From assembly GCA_030836665.1 (NCBI GenBank), contig JAUPLX010000120.1, positions 1 to 11,676 on the forward strand: DNA of 11,676 nucleotides. Direction: 5' to 3'. Origin of the DNA: Patescibacteria group bacterium. Lineage in GTDB: Bacteria > Patescibacteriota > Gracilibacteria > BD1-5 > UBA2023. The position numbers and the translations under genes are program-made. The notes beneath the pieces were generated by a model. The model searched no databases. It was given only the letters and a program-made list of their open reading frames with translations, and had not been told where the DNA came from. Every line of letters starts with the position of its first letter. Within the stretch, counting starts at the first letter, position 1. Positions 4,682 to 10,529 of the stretch are shown piece by piece.

Positions 4682-5767
4682 TCAGTACGATGGGAATTGG
4701 TTTGCCGCCCCGGAGATTTTGCCGCCGAGAGGGGTTTTACGCTTCGATCCGGCCTGATTGCCGAAAACCTCGTGCGCCCGGGCGATGATCGCGCCGGTCC
4801 GCCAAGGGCGGACGAGCGCGACCGAACCGATGGCGATGGCCGAAGCCCCCGCCGCACGAAGCAGATTGACCTGGTCGGGTTCTTGTAAACCGTTCCCGGC
4901 GATTATCGGCAGGCGCACCTTGGCTTTGACCGCTTCTTCCAGTTTCGCGAGCGTGAAATGGAAGCAATCCGGACCGGAAAGTCCGCCGTCGGCGGGAATG
5001 CCGCGTCCCCGGAGCGGGGATACGGGCTTGCCGTCTTCGAAAACCGACGTGAATTTGGTCCAGTCGATACCCGGAGTGCCCCAAGGAATGGTGTTGGCAA
5101 TCCAGTAGGCGTCGCAGAGGTCTTCGGCATCGAGCAGCGCCTTGAGCGGAACCAACGCGTTGAAGTTGGCGACGATGGGAATCCCCGCCAGCCGCAACGG
5201 TTGGAACGCTTTGAGCACGTCCGGAACTTCGGCGATGAAGCAAGCCGGATCCGTACCGGTATTCGGGCAGGCGAAATTTACCTGCCAAGCGAAATCGGCG
5301 GAGAACCGCCCGTACGGACGTTGGTAATACTGGTAGAGGAAATCGTGGACGAGGCCTTGGCACTCGGCGACTTTTTCTTCGACCGTATTTCCTTTGGGCA
5401 TGAACGAGAGCATGAACGGTTCGCGCATCGCTTGCCAACGTCCGTCGAAGAACATCTTCCAGAAGCCCATGTTCGAGAGGCCGACCGCATTGAGCACGTG
5501 GCCCGAACGCGGATAGACTTCGATGCACTTCGGTTTGATTTCCTTGGGAGTGAGGCCGTCTTTTTTGAGCGGCATATTGCCGACGAGGGGATGGAGCGTC
5601 GCGGTTTTGGCGACGAACGAAGTACCCTCGAAGGTCATTCCCAAAAGTTTCGCGACACGGTGCCACGGATATCCTTCGCGGAAGAATCCCAGTGCGCCGG
5701 GGGCGCAGAAGATGGGTGAGAAAGCGATGCTCCCCGTCGTATGCGGTTTTTTGAGGATGAAGCTCAT
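4682..5767 (-). CDS. pyrD: Dihydroorotate dehydrogenase (PyrD)
   Basis: The FMN barrel signatures are N-F-A-C-P-N-T-G (about residues 164-171), G-G-L-S-G-P (261-266), I-I-A-G-N-G-L (288-294) and A-I-A-I-G-S-V-A-L (310-318). It oxidises dihydroorotate to orotate, the step after PyrC. The Cys in A-C-P-N (Cys167) points to a class 1-type catalytic base rather than the Ser of membrane-bound class 2, but the 361-aa length and N-terminal extension are unusual for class 1A. The start has AAAGGA at a good distance. The stop is UGA, 12 bases before pyrC and in the same frame, so any read-through would yield a PyrD-PyrC fusion. No internal UGA is used. Confidence 0.9.
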   Translation of the reverse strand: MSFILKKPHTTGSIAFSPIFCAPGALGFFREGYPWHRVAKLLGMTFEGTSFVAKTATLHPLVGNMPLKKDGLTPKEIKPKCIEVYPRSGHVLNAVGLSNMGFWKMFFDGRWQAMREPFMLSFMPKGNTVEEKVAECQGLVHDFLYQYYQRPYGRFSADFAWQVNFACPNTGTDPACFIAEVPDVLKAFQPLRLAGIPIVANFNALVPLKALLDAEDLCDAYWIANTIPWGTPGIDWTKFTSVFEDGKPVSPLRGRGIPADGGLSGPDCFHFTLAKLEEAVKAKVRLPIIAGNGLQEPDQVNLLRAAGASAIAIGSVALVRPWRTGAIIARAHEVFGNQAGSKRKTPLGGKISGAANQFPSY

Positions 5768-5886
5768 GAAAATTTCCTTTCTCCGGCATTGCCGGAAAAC
5801 GATGGAATGGCAAAGAGAGGATTTTGAGGATGTGAATGAACGGTTTTCCGTGTCGCACCGATAAAAAACCGGACGTTTCGGGAATG
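5768..5886 (-). promoter_or_regulatory. Leader of the pyrD-pyrC mRNA with a hairpin at the ribosome site
   Basis: About 119 nt are predicted between the transcription start and the pyrD ATG. A 6-bp perfect hairpin CCGGCA/TGCCGG (5783-5795) sits directly upstream of the Shine-Dalgarno (5772-5782). Further upstream CGGTTTT and AAAACCG can pair (roughly 5839-5871). An 18-base segment (5822-5839) recurs with one mismatch in the leader of the gene at 6615-7886. The arrangement allows translational or attenuation control, but no known pyrimidine riboregulator is recognised. Confidence 0.35.
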
Positions 5887-5892
5887 TTCACG

Positions 5893-5919
5893 AGTATATT
5901 CCGAATAAAAAGAACGCAA
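5893..5919 (-). promoter_or_regulatory. Putative promoter of pyrD-pyrC
   Basis: On the minus strand TATACT (5898-5893) fits a -10 box, with a weak TTGCGT (5919-5914) 15 bp upstream. It starts immediately after the terminator of the upstream lemA unit, which makes a separate promoter for pyrD expected. Confidence 0.45.
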
Positions 5920-5925
5920 GCGCAA

Positions 5926-5954
5926 TAAAAACCCCCGGGCAATGCCCGGGGGTT
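5926..5954 (-). terminator. Rho-independent terminator after lemA
   Basis: A 10-bp GC-rich stem (5931-5940 with 5944-5953) closes on a 3-base loop and is followed on the minus strand by TTTTTA. It lies about 50 nt after the lemA TAA. Bases 5918-5937, including the U-tract and half the stem, are identical to 8043-8062 in the terminator of the next unit. Confidence 0.9.
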
Positions 5955-6005
5955 CGGTCGGTCCGACCGTTTCCGAATGCCTCTTGGCACCGGTTGGGTT
6001 CGGGG

Positions 6006-6593
6006 TTATTGGATGGGAGCGCGCTTCTTGTTTTTGAAGCTTTGCTCGGTCTGGTCGTCGGTGACGGGCGTGAGGATTTCCTTCAGGTTGACCTTCTTCG
6101 GAAATCCGAGCACTCCGGCGATGACGCCGCTCGGGAACGTATCCAGGAAATTCTGGTATTCGCGCCCGCGGTCGAGCAGGTTGGTCTGGGATGACTGGAA
6201 CTTGGCCAAGCCCGCTTCGCCGATGGATACCAGTTTCATCTGGAGGTCCGCCGTGATTTGCGGGTAGGTCTGTCCGAGCCAGAGCATCATGGCCTTGCCG
6301 CCGGTAGCGCCCTGGTATCCCTTGGCTGTCGCCTCGACCATTTCTTTCATCATCGTGCGGTATTTTTCTTCGCCCAACTTCGCTACGTCCATGGGGCCGT
6401 AGAAAGCGTTGGAGAGGACGTTCTGGTTGTTTTTATAGGCCGTATCGAGTTCGTTTTCGAAGCGGGCCGCTTGGTTGTAGGTCAACATGACGTAGAAGAT
6501 GACCAGACCGATGGCGGCGAGGACGGCGCCCAGGCCGAGGCCAAGGGCGCCTTCTTGGTTGCCGCGAGCGGCGGGAAGGTTACTTTTTTGCAT
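6006..6593 (-). CDS. lemA: LemA family protein
   Basis: The 195-aa protein has one N-terminal membrane helix (about residues 17-39) followed by the LemA pattern: T-Y-N-x-A-x-R-F-E-N as the short loop, a long helical region, and the C-terminal Y-Q-N-F-L-D-T-F-P-S-G-V-I-A-G-V-L-G-F, which mirrors the family's F-P-x-x-x-x-A-x-x-x-G-F end. LemA proteins are anchored in the membrane with a helical bundle; their biochemical role is not established. It follows a polytopic membrane protein in the same operon, a common LemA arrangement. The start has AAAAGGAG nine bases upstream. It ends in TAA, the only gene of the 3575-8931 block that does not end in UGA. Confidence 0.88.
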   Translation of the reverse strand: MQKSNLPAARGNQEGALGLGLGAVLAAIGLVIFYVMLTYNQAARFENELDTAYKNNQNVLSNAFYGPMDVAKLGEEKYRTMMKEMVEATAKGYQGATGGKAMMLWLGQTYPQITADLQMKLVSIGEAGLAKFQSSQTNLLDRGREYQNFLDTFPSGVIAGVLGFPKKVNLKEILTPVTDDQTEQSFKNKKRAPIQ

Positions 6594-6614
6594 GGAGCTT
6601 CTCCTTTTGGGTTT

Positions 6615-7886
6615 TCAGTAGCGGCCGAAAAATGATGGAACGAAACGTCCGAAGAGCGCGGATATGGCGACGGTAAAGACCGTGACGAGCAAATACGCCC
6701 ACCAGGGGATGGTAAGGTCCCAGGCGAGGTATTCGAACGTCCGCATCCGCTTGCGCTGCCAGTTTTCGACGACTTCTTTTTCGATAGTGGCGAAAAAGCG
6801 CGGATCGTCGAGCGACATGGTTTGGAGCTTGTCGCGGAGGTTGATGCGGATTTCGGGTTTTTCGGACCAAAAGTCGATCGCGTCGGCCCAGTCCACCTTG
6901 GGGAAAGCGGTGGAACCGATAACGACCGTCAGTTGGTTTTTCTTGCCGTGTTTCCAGTGCGCTTCAAGGGCGGGAACGAAACTCCGGTCCGCGGTATCGA
7001 CGACGTAGAGTACCACGTTCACTTCCTTCGACGGTCCGAGGATGCCGTTGAGACGGTCGAGCGCGAAGCTCGCCGTTTTTTTCCAATCTTCCGGAATCGA
7101 CGGCGCGACCGATATCAGGCGTTCGTTCTTCCACGGACCGATCCCGGCGGGATGTTCGGATATTCCTGGCATCCCGCGCAGTTGCGGAAGGAATGGCTTA
7201 GTCTCTTCGACCGACGTCTTGTAGAGGCTCCGTCCGGCTAAGATGTAGTTCACTACCGGAATTTCGTAGCTGACGTAGAGTTCATGGCTCTTGCCCGCTT
7301 GGAATTCGGTAACGAATTTTCGTCCGTCGCCCGAGGAACACTGGTCGGCATGCGAGACGGGAACCTCTTTCCGGTTTCCGAATTTTTGGACCAACGCCTG
7401 CCAATTGCCGCGCTCGATTCCGTGTTCGCTTCCGTCGGAAAATCCGATGGAATAGCGGTTCGGCTCTTCGTCGTCGCAATGGGTGACGGTGTGCGAACTG
7501 GTACATCCGCCGTCCTTACCGTGTGCGGTGCAGACCGTTTCGGTCCGCCAAGCGGTATAGGATTCCTCCCATTCGCCCCGAACCGCCTGCGCGTTGATAA
7601 TGCTCTTGTCGGCGATTCCGCTCCACTGGTAGACGCTGGCCGTGTAGTAGACGAAGAAGAATGCCGCCCAAACGGGGGTGAAGAACCTCCAGTCCACCGG
7701 CGGTTCCGCTTTTTTCGCTTTGAAGGCGAGCGCGACGGAGAGTGGCAACAGGATGAGTATCCCCCAGAGCGCCACGTGGTGGACCGTAATGCCGGCAGTG
7801 ACCCAAAAGGCTTTGCCGAGCCAGAATATCGGAGCCACGAGAAGGATTCCGATAATGCCGAACAGCGCTATGAAAGTACGTTCCAT
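6615..7886 (-). CDS. Polytopic membrane protein, LemA partner (possibly TPM-related)
   Basis: This 423-aa protein has three N-terminal membrane helices (about residues 4-23, 29-55, 69-88), a soluble part of about 300 residues with Cys pairs (V-C-T-A-H, G-C-T-S-S, H-C-D-D), and one helix near the C-terminus (W-W-A-Y-L-L-V-T-V-F). The segment before it (N-V-V-L-Y-V-V-D-T-A-D... L-T-V-V-I-G) is an alternating strand-helix pattern reminiscent of TPM domains, which often accompany LemA; this is tentative. The start at 7886 is chosen for its AAAGGAGGGG Shine-Dalgarno; the reading from 7958 has none. It ends in UGA, 21 bases before lemA and in the same frame, so read-through would give a fusion of about 626 aa. 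No internal UGA. Confidence 0.7.
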   Translation of the reverse strand: MERTFIALFGIIGILLVAPIFWLGKAFWVTAGITVHHVALWGILILLPLSVALAFKAKKAEPPVDWRFFTPVWAAFFFVYYTASVYQWSGIADKSIINAQAVRGEWEESYTAWRTETVCTAHGKDGGCTSSHTVTHCDDEEPNRYSIGFSDGSEHGIERGNWQALVQKFGNRKEVPVSHADQCSSGDGRKFVTEFQAGKSHELYVSYEIPVVNYILAGRSLYKTSVEETKPFLPQLRGMPGISEHPAGIGPWKNERLISVAPSIPEDWKKTASFALDRLNGILGPSKEVNVVLYVVDTADRSFVPALEAHWKHGKKNQLTVVIGSTAFPKVDWADAIDFWSEKPEIRINLRDKLQTMSLDDPRFFATIEKEVVENWQRKRMRTFEYLAWDLTIPWWAYLLVTVFTVAISALFGRFVPSFFGRY

Positions 7887-7905
7887 ACGCCCCTCCTTTC
7901 TTCTC

Positions 7906-7923
7906 TTTTGAGAATGTGAATGA
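7906..7923 (-). repeat. Leader motif shared with the pyrD leader
   Basis: These 18 bases differ from 5822-5839 at a single position. Both copies lie in the 5' leader of a minus-strand operon, 20 and 55 bases before the start codon, and lie in the same orientation. This could be a common binding site for a protein or small RNA, or a simple duplication. Its role is unknown. Confidence 0.5.
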
Positions 7924-7963
7924 TCTTGGTTCCCTACGTTCCCGATGCTATCCGGCACCGTTC

Positions 7964-7975
7964 GTTCTTGAGAAC
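7964..7975 (-). promoter_or_regulatory. Inverted repeat at the transcription start of the 423-aa gene
   Basis: GTTCT-TG-AGAAC is a perfect 5-bp inverted repeat just downstream of the -10 box (7985-7990), over the predicted start point near 7978. It is in a suitable place for a repressor. No regulator is identified. Confidence 0.3.
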
Positions 7976-7984
7976 CTCGAGAGT

Positions 7985-8012
7985 CTTATAATTACAAATT
8001 ATGATTTGTCAA
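7985..8012 (-). promoter_or_regulatory. Promoter of the membrane protein-lemA operon
   Basis: Consensus TTGACA (8012-8007) and TATAAG (7990-7985) are separated by 16 bp of AT-rich DNA, in marked contrast with the GC-rich surroundings. The leader is about 92 nt. The rest of the 344-base stretch without a gene (7887-8230) holds this leader, the upstream terminator and the 3' untranslated region of the 165-aa gene, including a perfect palindrome CGGACGTCCG at 8131-8140. Confidence 0.75.
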
Positions 8013-8051
8013 TAAATCCGGATTCCGAAGGGAGAAAACGAGAAGCGCAAT

Positions 8052-8078
8052 AAAAACCCCCGAGACGGATCTCGGGGG
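8052..8078 (-). terminator. Rho-independent terminator after the 165-aa gene
   Basis: A perfect 9-bp stem CCCCCGAGA (8057-8065) / TCTCGGGGG (8070-8078) closes on CGGA and is followed on the minus strand by TTTTTA. It lies about 150 nt after the UGA stop of the 165-aa gene; no TAA or TAG occurs in that gene's frame in between. Confidence 0.9.
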
Positions 8079-8230
8079 ATATGTCGGATTCTCCGAACGG
8101 CATGCCGTCGGGGAATCTCGGGGATTTCGACGGACGTCCGCCCGTCACGCCATACGGTTGGACCGGTAGGCGCGGGGGCAAGCATTGTCGAAAATTTCCT
8201 TCAGCGTCGTTCCTTTGTTTGGCGATTCCC

Positions 8231-8728
8231 TCAGAGTCTTGCCATGGGGAATGCCGTGTGGTAGGCTTCGAGTATTTGGATGCCTTGACGTTTGAAACTC
8301 TCGATTTCCTTCACGGCGTAGTGCATCCGCCGTTCTTCGTAGGCCGAGAGCCAGGGCGACATGAATCCGGCATCCACCAATATCGGTCCTCCGACCGCGG
8401 CTATGGGATAGGCGTCCAGAATGAATTTGCCCCCTTCGTATTCCAAAAACAGCCAGGCGTGTTCGTTCCCACGGCCCATGAACCATCCGTCGAACGCTCT
8501 CCACGGTAGCTTAAGAACCGTTTCGAGCGCTCTTGCGATGCCGTGGCAGGACCAGTGATACGAATGCGCGTCAGCCTCGTCCGGTTTTTTTCCGGGGATG
8601 CGCCGTCGGTACGCGTCCGGATATTTTTCCGTCGCTTCCGGAATGTCCGCGAGGAACCCTCGTGCGGTCCGGAAATCGTTTTGCACCTTCTCGGGAACGA
8701 GCCCTTCGGTAAGGATGAACGGCGTCAT
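8231..8728 (-). CDS. Hypothetical protein with Cys-His-Asp arrangement (papain/transglutaminase-like?)
   Basis: No family is recognised with certainty. The 165-aa protein has no membrane segment or signal peptide. It contains W-S-C-H-G-I-A (Cys61) at the start of a helix, N-E-H-A-W-L (His90) at the start of a strand, and F-I-L-D-A-Y-P (Asp105) on the following strand. This order and spacing resemble the catalytic triad of transglutaminase-like and NlpC/papain-fold cysteine enzymes, so a small cysteine hydrolase is a reasonable guess. It overlaps the upstream 68-aa gene by ATGA and has its own AAGGAG Shine-Dalgarno. It ends in UGA; a second in-frame UGA follows 10 codons later. The pairing with a small membrane protein suggests a joint envelope role. 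Confidence 0.75.
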   Translation of the reverse strand: MTPFILTEGLVPEKVQNDFRTARGFLADIPEATEKYPDAYRRRIPGKKPDEADAHSYHWSCHGIARALETVLKLPWRAFDGWFMGRGNEHAWLFLEYEGGKFILDAYPIAAVGGPILVDAGFMSPWLSAYEERRMHYAVKEIESFKRQGIQILEAYHTAFPMARL

Positions 8729-8931
8729 GACGACACTCCTTCCGACACTTCCCGTTTTTCATTCGCCACCGCAGGAGGCTCCGCGTTCTTTGACGGCATG
8801 TGGAGCATATAGCAGGCCAGTCCGCCGACACAGAACGCCATGAACGCCAGGAGCCCCGTTTGCGGTTGGGCGATGGCGATCATTCCCGACATCACCCCTC
8901 CAAAACTTACGAACCACCAGAACTTGAACAT
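8725..8931 (-). CDS. Small two-helix membrane protein
   Basis: The 68-aa product has two hydrophobic helices, roughly residues 4-21 (F-W-W-F-V-S-F-G-G-V-M) and 27-44 (L-L-A-F-M-A-F-C-V-G-G-L-A-C-Y-M-L), joined by a short polar turn, and a charged C-terminal tail, probably cytoplasmic. No family is recognised. AAGGAGG lies eight bases before the ATG. The stop UGA overlaps the next start as ATGA, a classical coupled junction that only makes sense if UGA stops here. Reading on as Gly would run out of frame across most of the 165-aa gene. Confidence 0.75.
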   Translation of the reverse strand: MFKFWWFVSFGGVMSGMIAIAQPQTGLLAFMAFCVGGLACYMLHMPSKNAEPPAVANEKREVSEGVSS

Positions 8932-8964
8932 GGAGAACCTCCTTCGTATTTATTTGACGTGCTA

Positions 8965-8992
8965 TTTATAGTTATTTGTTAAGTCTTGTCAA
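8965..8992 (-). promoter_or_regulatory. Promoter of the 68-aa/165-aa operon
   Basis: Consensus TTGACA (8992-8987) and TATAAA (8970-8965) are 16 bp apart. The leader is about 27 nt and contains a strong Shine-Dalgarno. The -35 box lies nine bases from the -35 box of the divergent sigma promoter. Confidence 0.75.
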
Positions 8993-9001
8993 ACAATACC
9001 C

Positions 9002-9028
9002 TTGACACGATTCGCCGCATGATATAAT
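9002..9028 (+). promoter_or_regulatory. Promoter of the sigma factor gene, leaderless
   Basis: Perfect TTGACA (9002-9007) and TATAAT (9023-9028) are separated by only 15 bp. Six bases separate the -10 box from the ATG at 9035, so the mRNA should begin at the start codon. The two divergent -35 boxes form an inverted repeat TGTCAA/TTGACA. Confidence 0.75.
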
Positions 9029-9034
9029 GCACGA

Positions 9035-9997
9035 ATGTTAAACATGGAAAACTGACACGCTTCCGATACTGGGGAGGTCGGAGGACAAAAAACCTCCAGG
9101 AAGGAAGCGCTTCAGGAGTGCGGGCATTCGGTCGATCCGTTCGCCCACTATGTCCGCGAGTTTCGGAAGTTTCCGCTCCTCTCCGCTGAAGAGGAGGTTG
9201 ATTTGGCTCGTAAAATCCGTTCCGGCGATTTTCGGGCTAAAGAACGCTTCATCAACTGCAATCTCCGGCTCGTCATTTCGATAGCCCGGGAATACTACTA
9301 TCGCGGACTCGATCTCTCCGATCTCGTGCAGGAAGGGAATATCGGACTCATGCGAGCCGTTGAGAAATTCGATCCGGAATTGGGATTCCGATTCTCGACC
9401 TACGCGTTTCAGTGGATACGCCAAGCTATCTGACGTGCGGTATACGACAAGGTCCGCACGGTTCGCCGCCCGATCCATATCGAATCCAAAATCAGCCGAT
9501 ACGCATGGTTTCACCGAGATTGGGAAGGAAAACATGGCAGTACCCCGAGCATTTCCGACTTGACGGAAGGGTTGGGGATATCCCGCTCCGAGGCCATGGA
9601 ACTCGCGGCGTTCCATGCCGCATCCGTAGACGTTTCCCTGGACATGCCCATGGGTTCCGACGACGGTGAAGGGAACCTGTACGACATGCTTGCCGACGAT
9701 GAAGAAACGACGAACCCCGCCGCAATAGCCTATCGATTGGAAGTAACGGAGAGAATAGCCGAAATACTCCGGACCGAAACCGCCATATCCAATAAGTCGT
9801 TCTTCACGGAGAAAGAGCGAAAAGTCATTGCCATGCGGTTCGGACTGCTCGGATTCGATGACGAAATGACCCTGGAGGAAGTGGGCGATAAGATGGGGGT
9901 TACCCGTGAAAGGGTTCGTCAGGTCGAACAGAAGGCCCTTCGGAAGTTAAGAAAAATCCTGCACCAAAAGGGCGTATCGTCCGTGAGCGCGCTATAG
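9035..9997 (+). CDS. RNA polymerase sigma-70 family factor, two UGA codons read as Gly
   Basis: The 320-aa protein has region 1.2 (D-P-F-A-H-Y-V-R-E-F, from about residue 34), region 2 (N-L-R-L-V-I-S-I-A, D-L-V-Q-E-G-N-I-G-L-M-R-A-V, F-S-T-Y-A-F-Q-W-I-R-Q-A-I), region 3, and region 4 (T-L-E-E-V-G-D-K-M-G-V-T-R-E-R-V-R-Q-V-E-Q-K-A-L-R-K-L). UGA is codon 7 and codon 133. The latter is inside region 2.4 (R-Q-A-I-x-R-A-V), where RpoD usually has Thr. The standard code would stop after six residues, with no TAA/TAG in frame until the proper TAG end. It is shorter than a typical RpoD, lacking a long region 1.1, so it may be the housekeeping factor of a reduced genome or an alternative factor. The mRNA appears leaderless. 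Confidence 0.9.
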
Positions 9998-10003
9998 GAC
10001 GGC

Positions 10004-10480
10004 TTATGCCTTTTTCACCTTCTTCGATTTTTTCGCGGCTTGGCAGGCTTTTACGTTCTGTATCATCGAAACGGCGAAGACCGTAACGATAATGAGGCTG
10101 CAAAGCAGGCAAAGGATACAATACGCCTTGATATAGACGGCTTCCCGGTAGATGATGAACGCGTTGAACGTGCTGCCCATGGCGGCGAGAAGTGCCAGCG
10201 GTTTGAAGAAGAACGCGTCGTCTTTGGCACGTCCGACGAGGGCGAGCGCGAGAAGTACCGGGTACACCGCGAGCGCGATCATCGGAAACGGAATGCCGAA
10301 TATTTGCGCGAGCGGATGGGCGAGCACGTTGGTACAGGAGATGCTCGAATTGATATCGCAGAACGAATCGAACCCTCCGCCTTTGCCGATTTCGTAGGCT
10401 TGGTACGAAAGGTATGCGGCATTCGCGAGAGCAACGCCGCAAATTGAGGCGATAAGCGTATAGGCGGTCTTTTTTTCCAT
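10004..10480 (-). CDS. Vitamin K epoxide reductase (VKOR) family membrane protein
   Basis: The 158-aa protein has four to five membrane helices and the VKOR redox pattern: loop cysteines F-C-x7-C-T (D-I-N-S-S-I-S between them), the conserved I-F-G-I-P-F-P stretch, and the active-site C-I-L-C inside a late helix. Bacterial VKOR reoxidises DsbA-like proteins and so drives disulfide formation in exported proteins, using quinone. The C-terminus is Lys-rich (K-K-S-K-K-V-K-K), as expected for a cytoplasmic tail. It starts 49 bases after corA with no Shine-Dalgarno and ends in TAA six bases from the convergent sigma gene. The Cys-rich secreted protein at 946-1482 is a plausible type of substrate, by inference only. 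Longer readings from 10618 are not supported. Confidence 0.9.
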   Translation of the reverse strand: MEKKTAYTLIASICGVALANAAYLSYQAYEIGKGGGFDSFCDINSSISCTNVLAHPLAQIFGIPFPMIALAVYPVLLALALVGRAKDDAFFFKPLALLAAMGSTFNAFIIYREAVYIKAYCILCLLCSLIIVTVFAVSMIQNVKACQAAKKSKKVKKA

Positions 10481-10529
10481 GGTCGGTAAGTAATGGGGAC
10501 TTGGGTATGGTAATCGATTCCGTCGAAAA

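Noticed and set aside
4958..5719. 253-codon plus-strand frame
   Set aside because: Shadow of pyrD on the opposite strand, without motifs or a ribosome site.
4737..5990. 417-codon minus-strand frame overlapping pyrD in another frame
   Set aside because: Composition is Arg/Pro-rich as expected for an out-of-frame reading; pyrD occupies the same strand with clear motifs.
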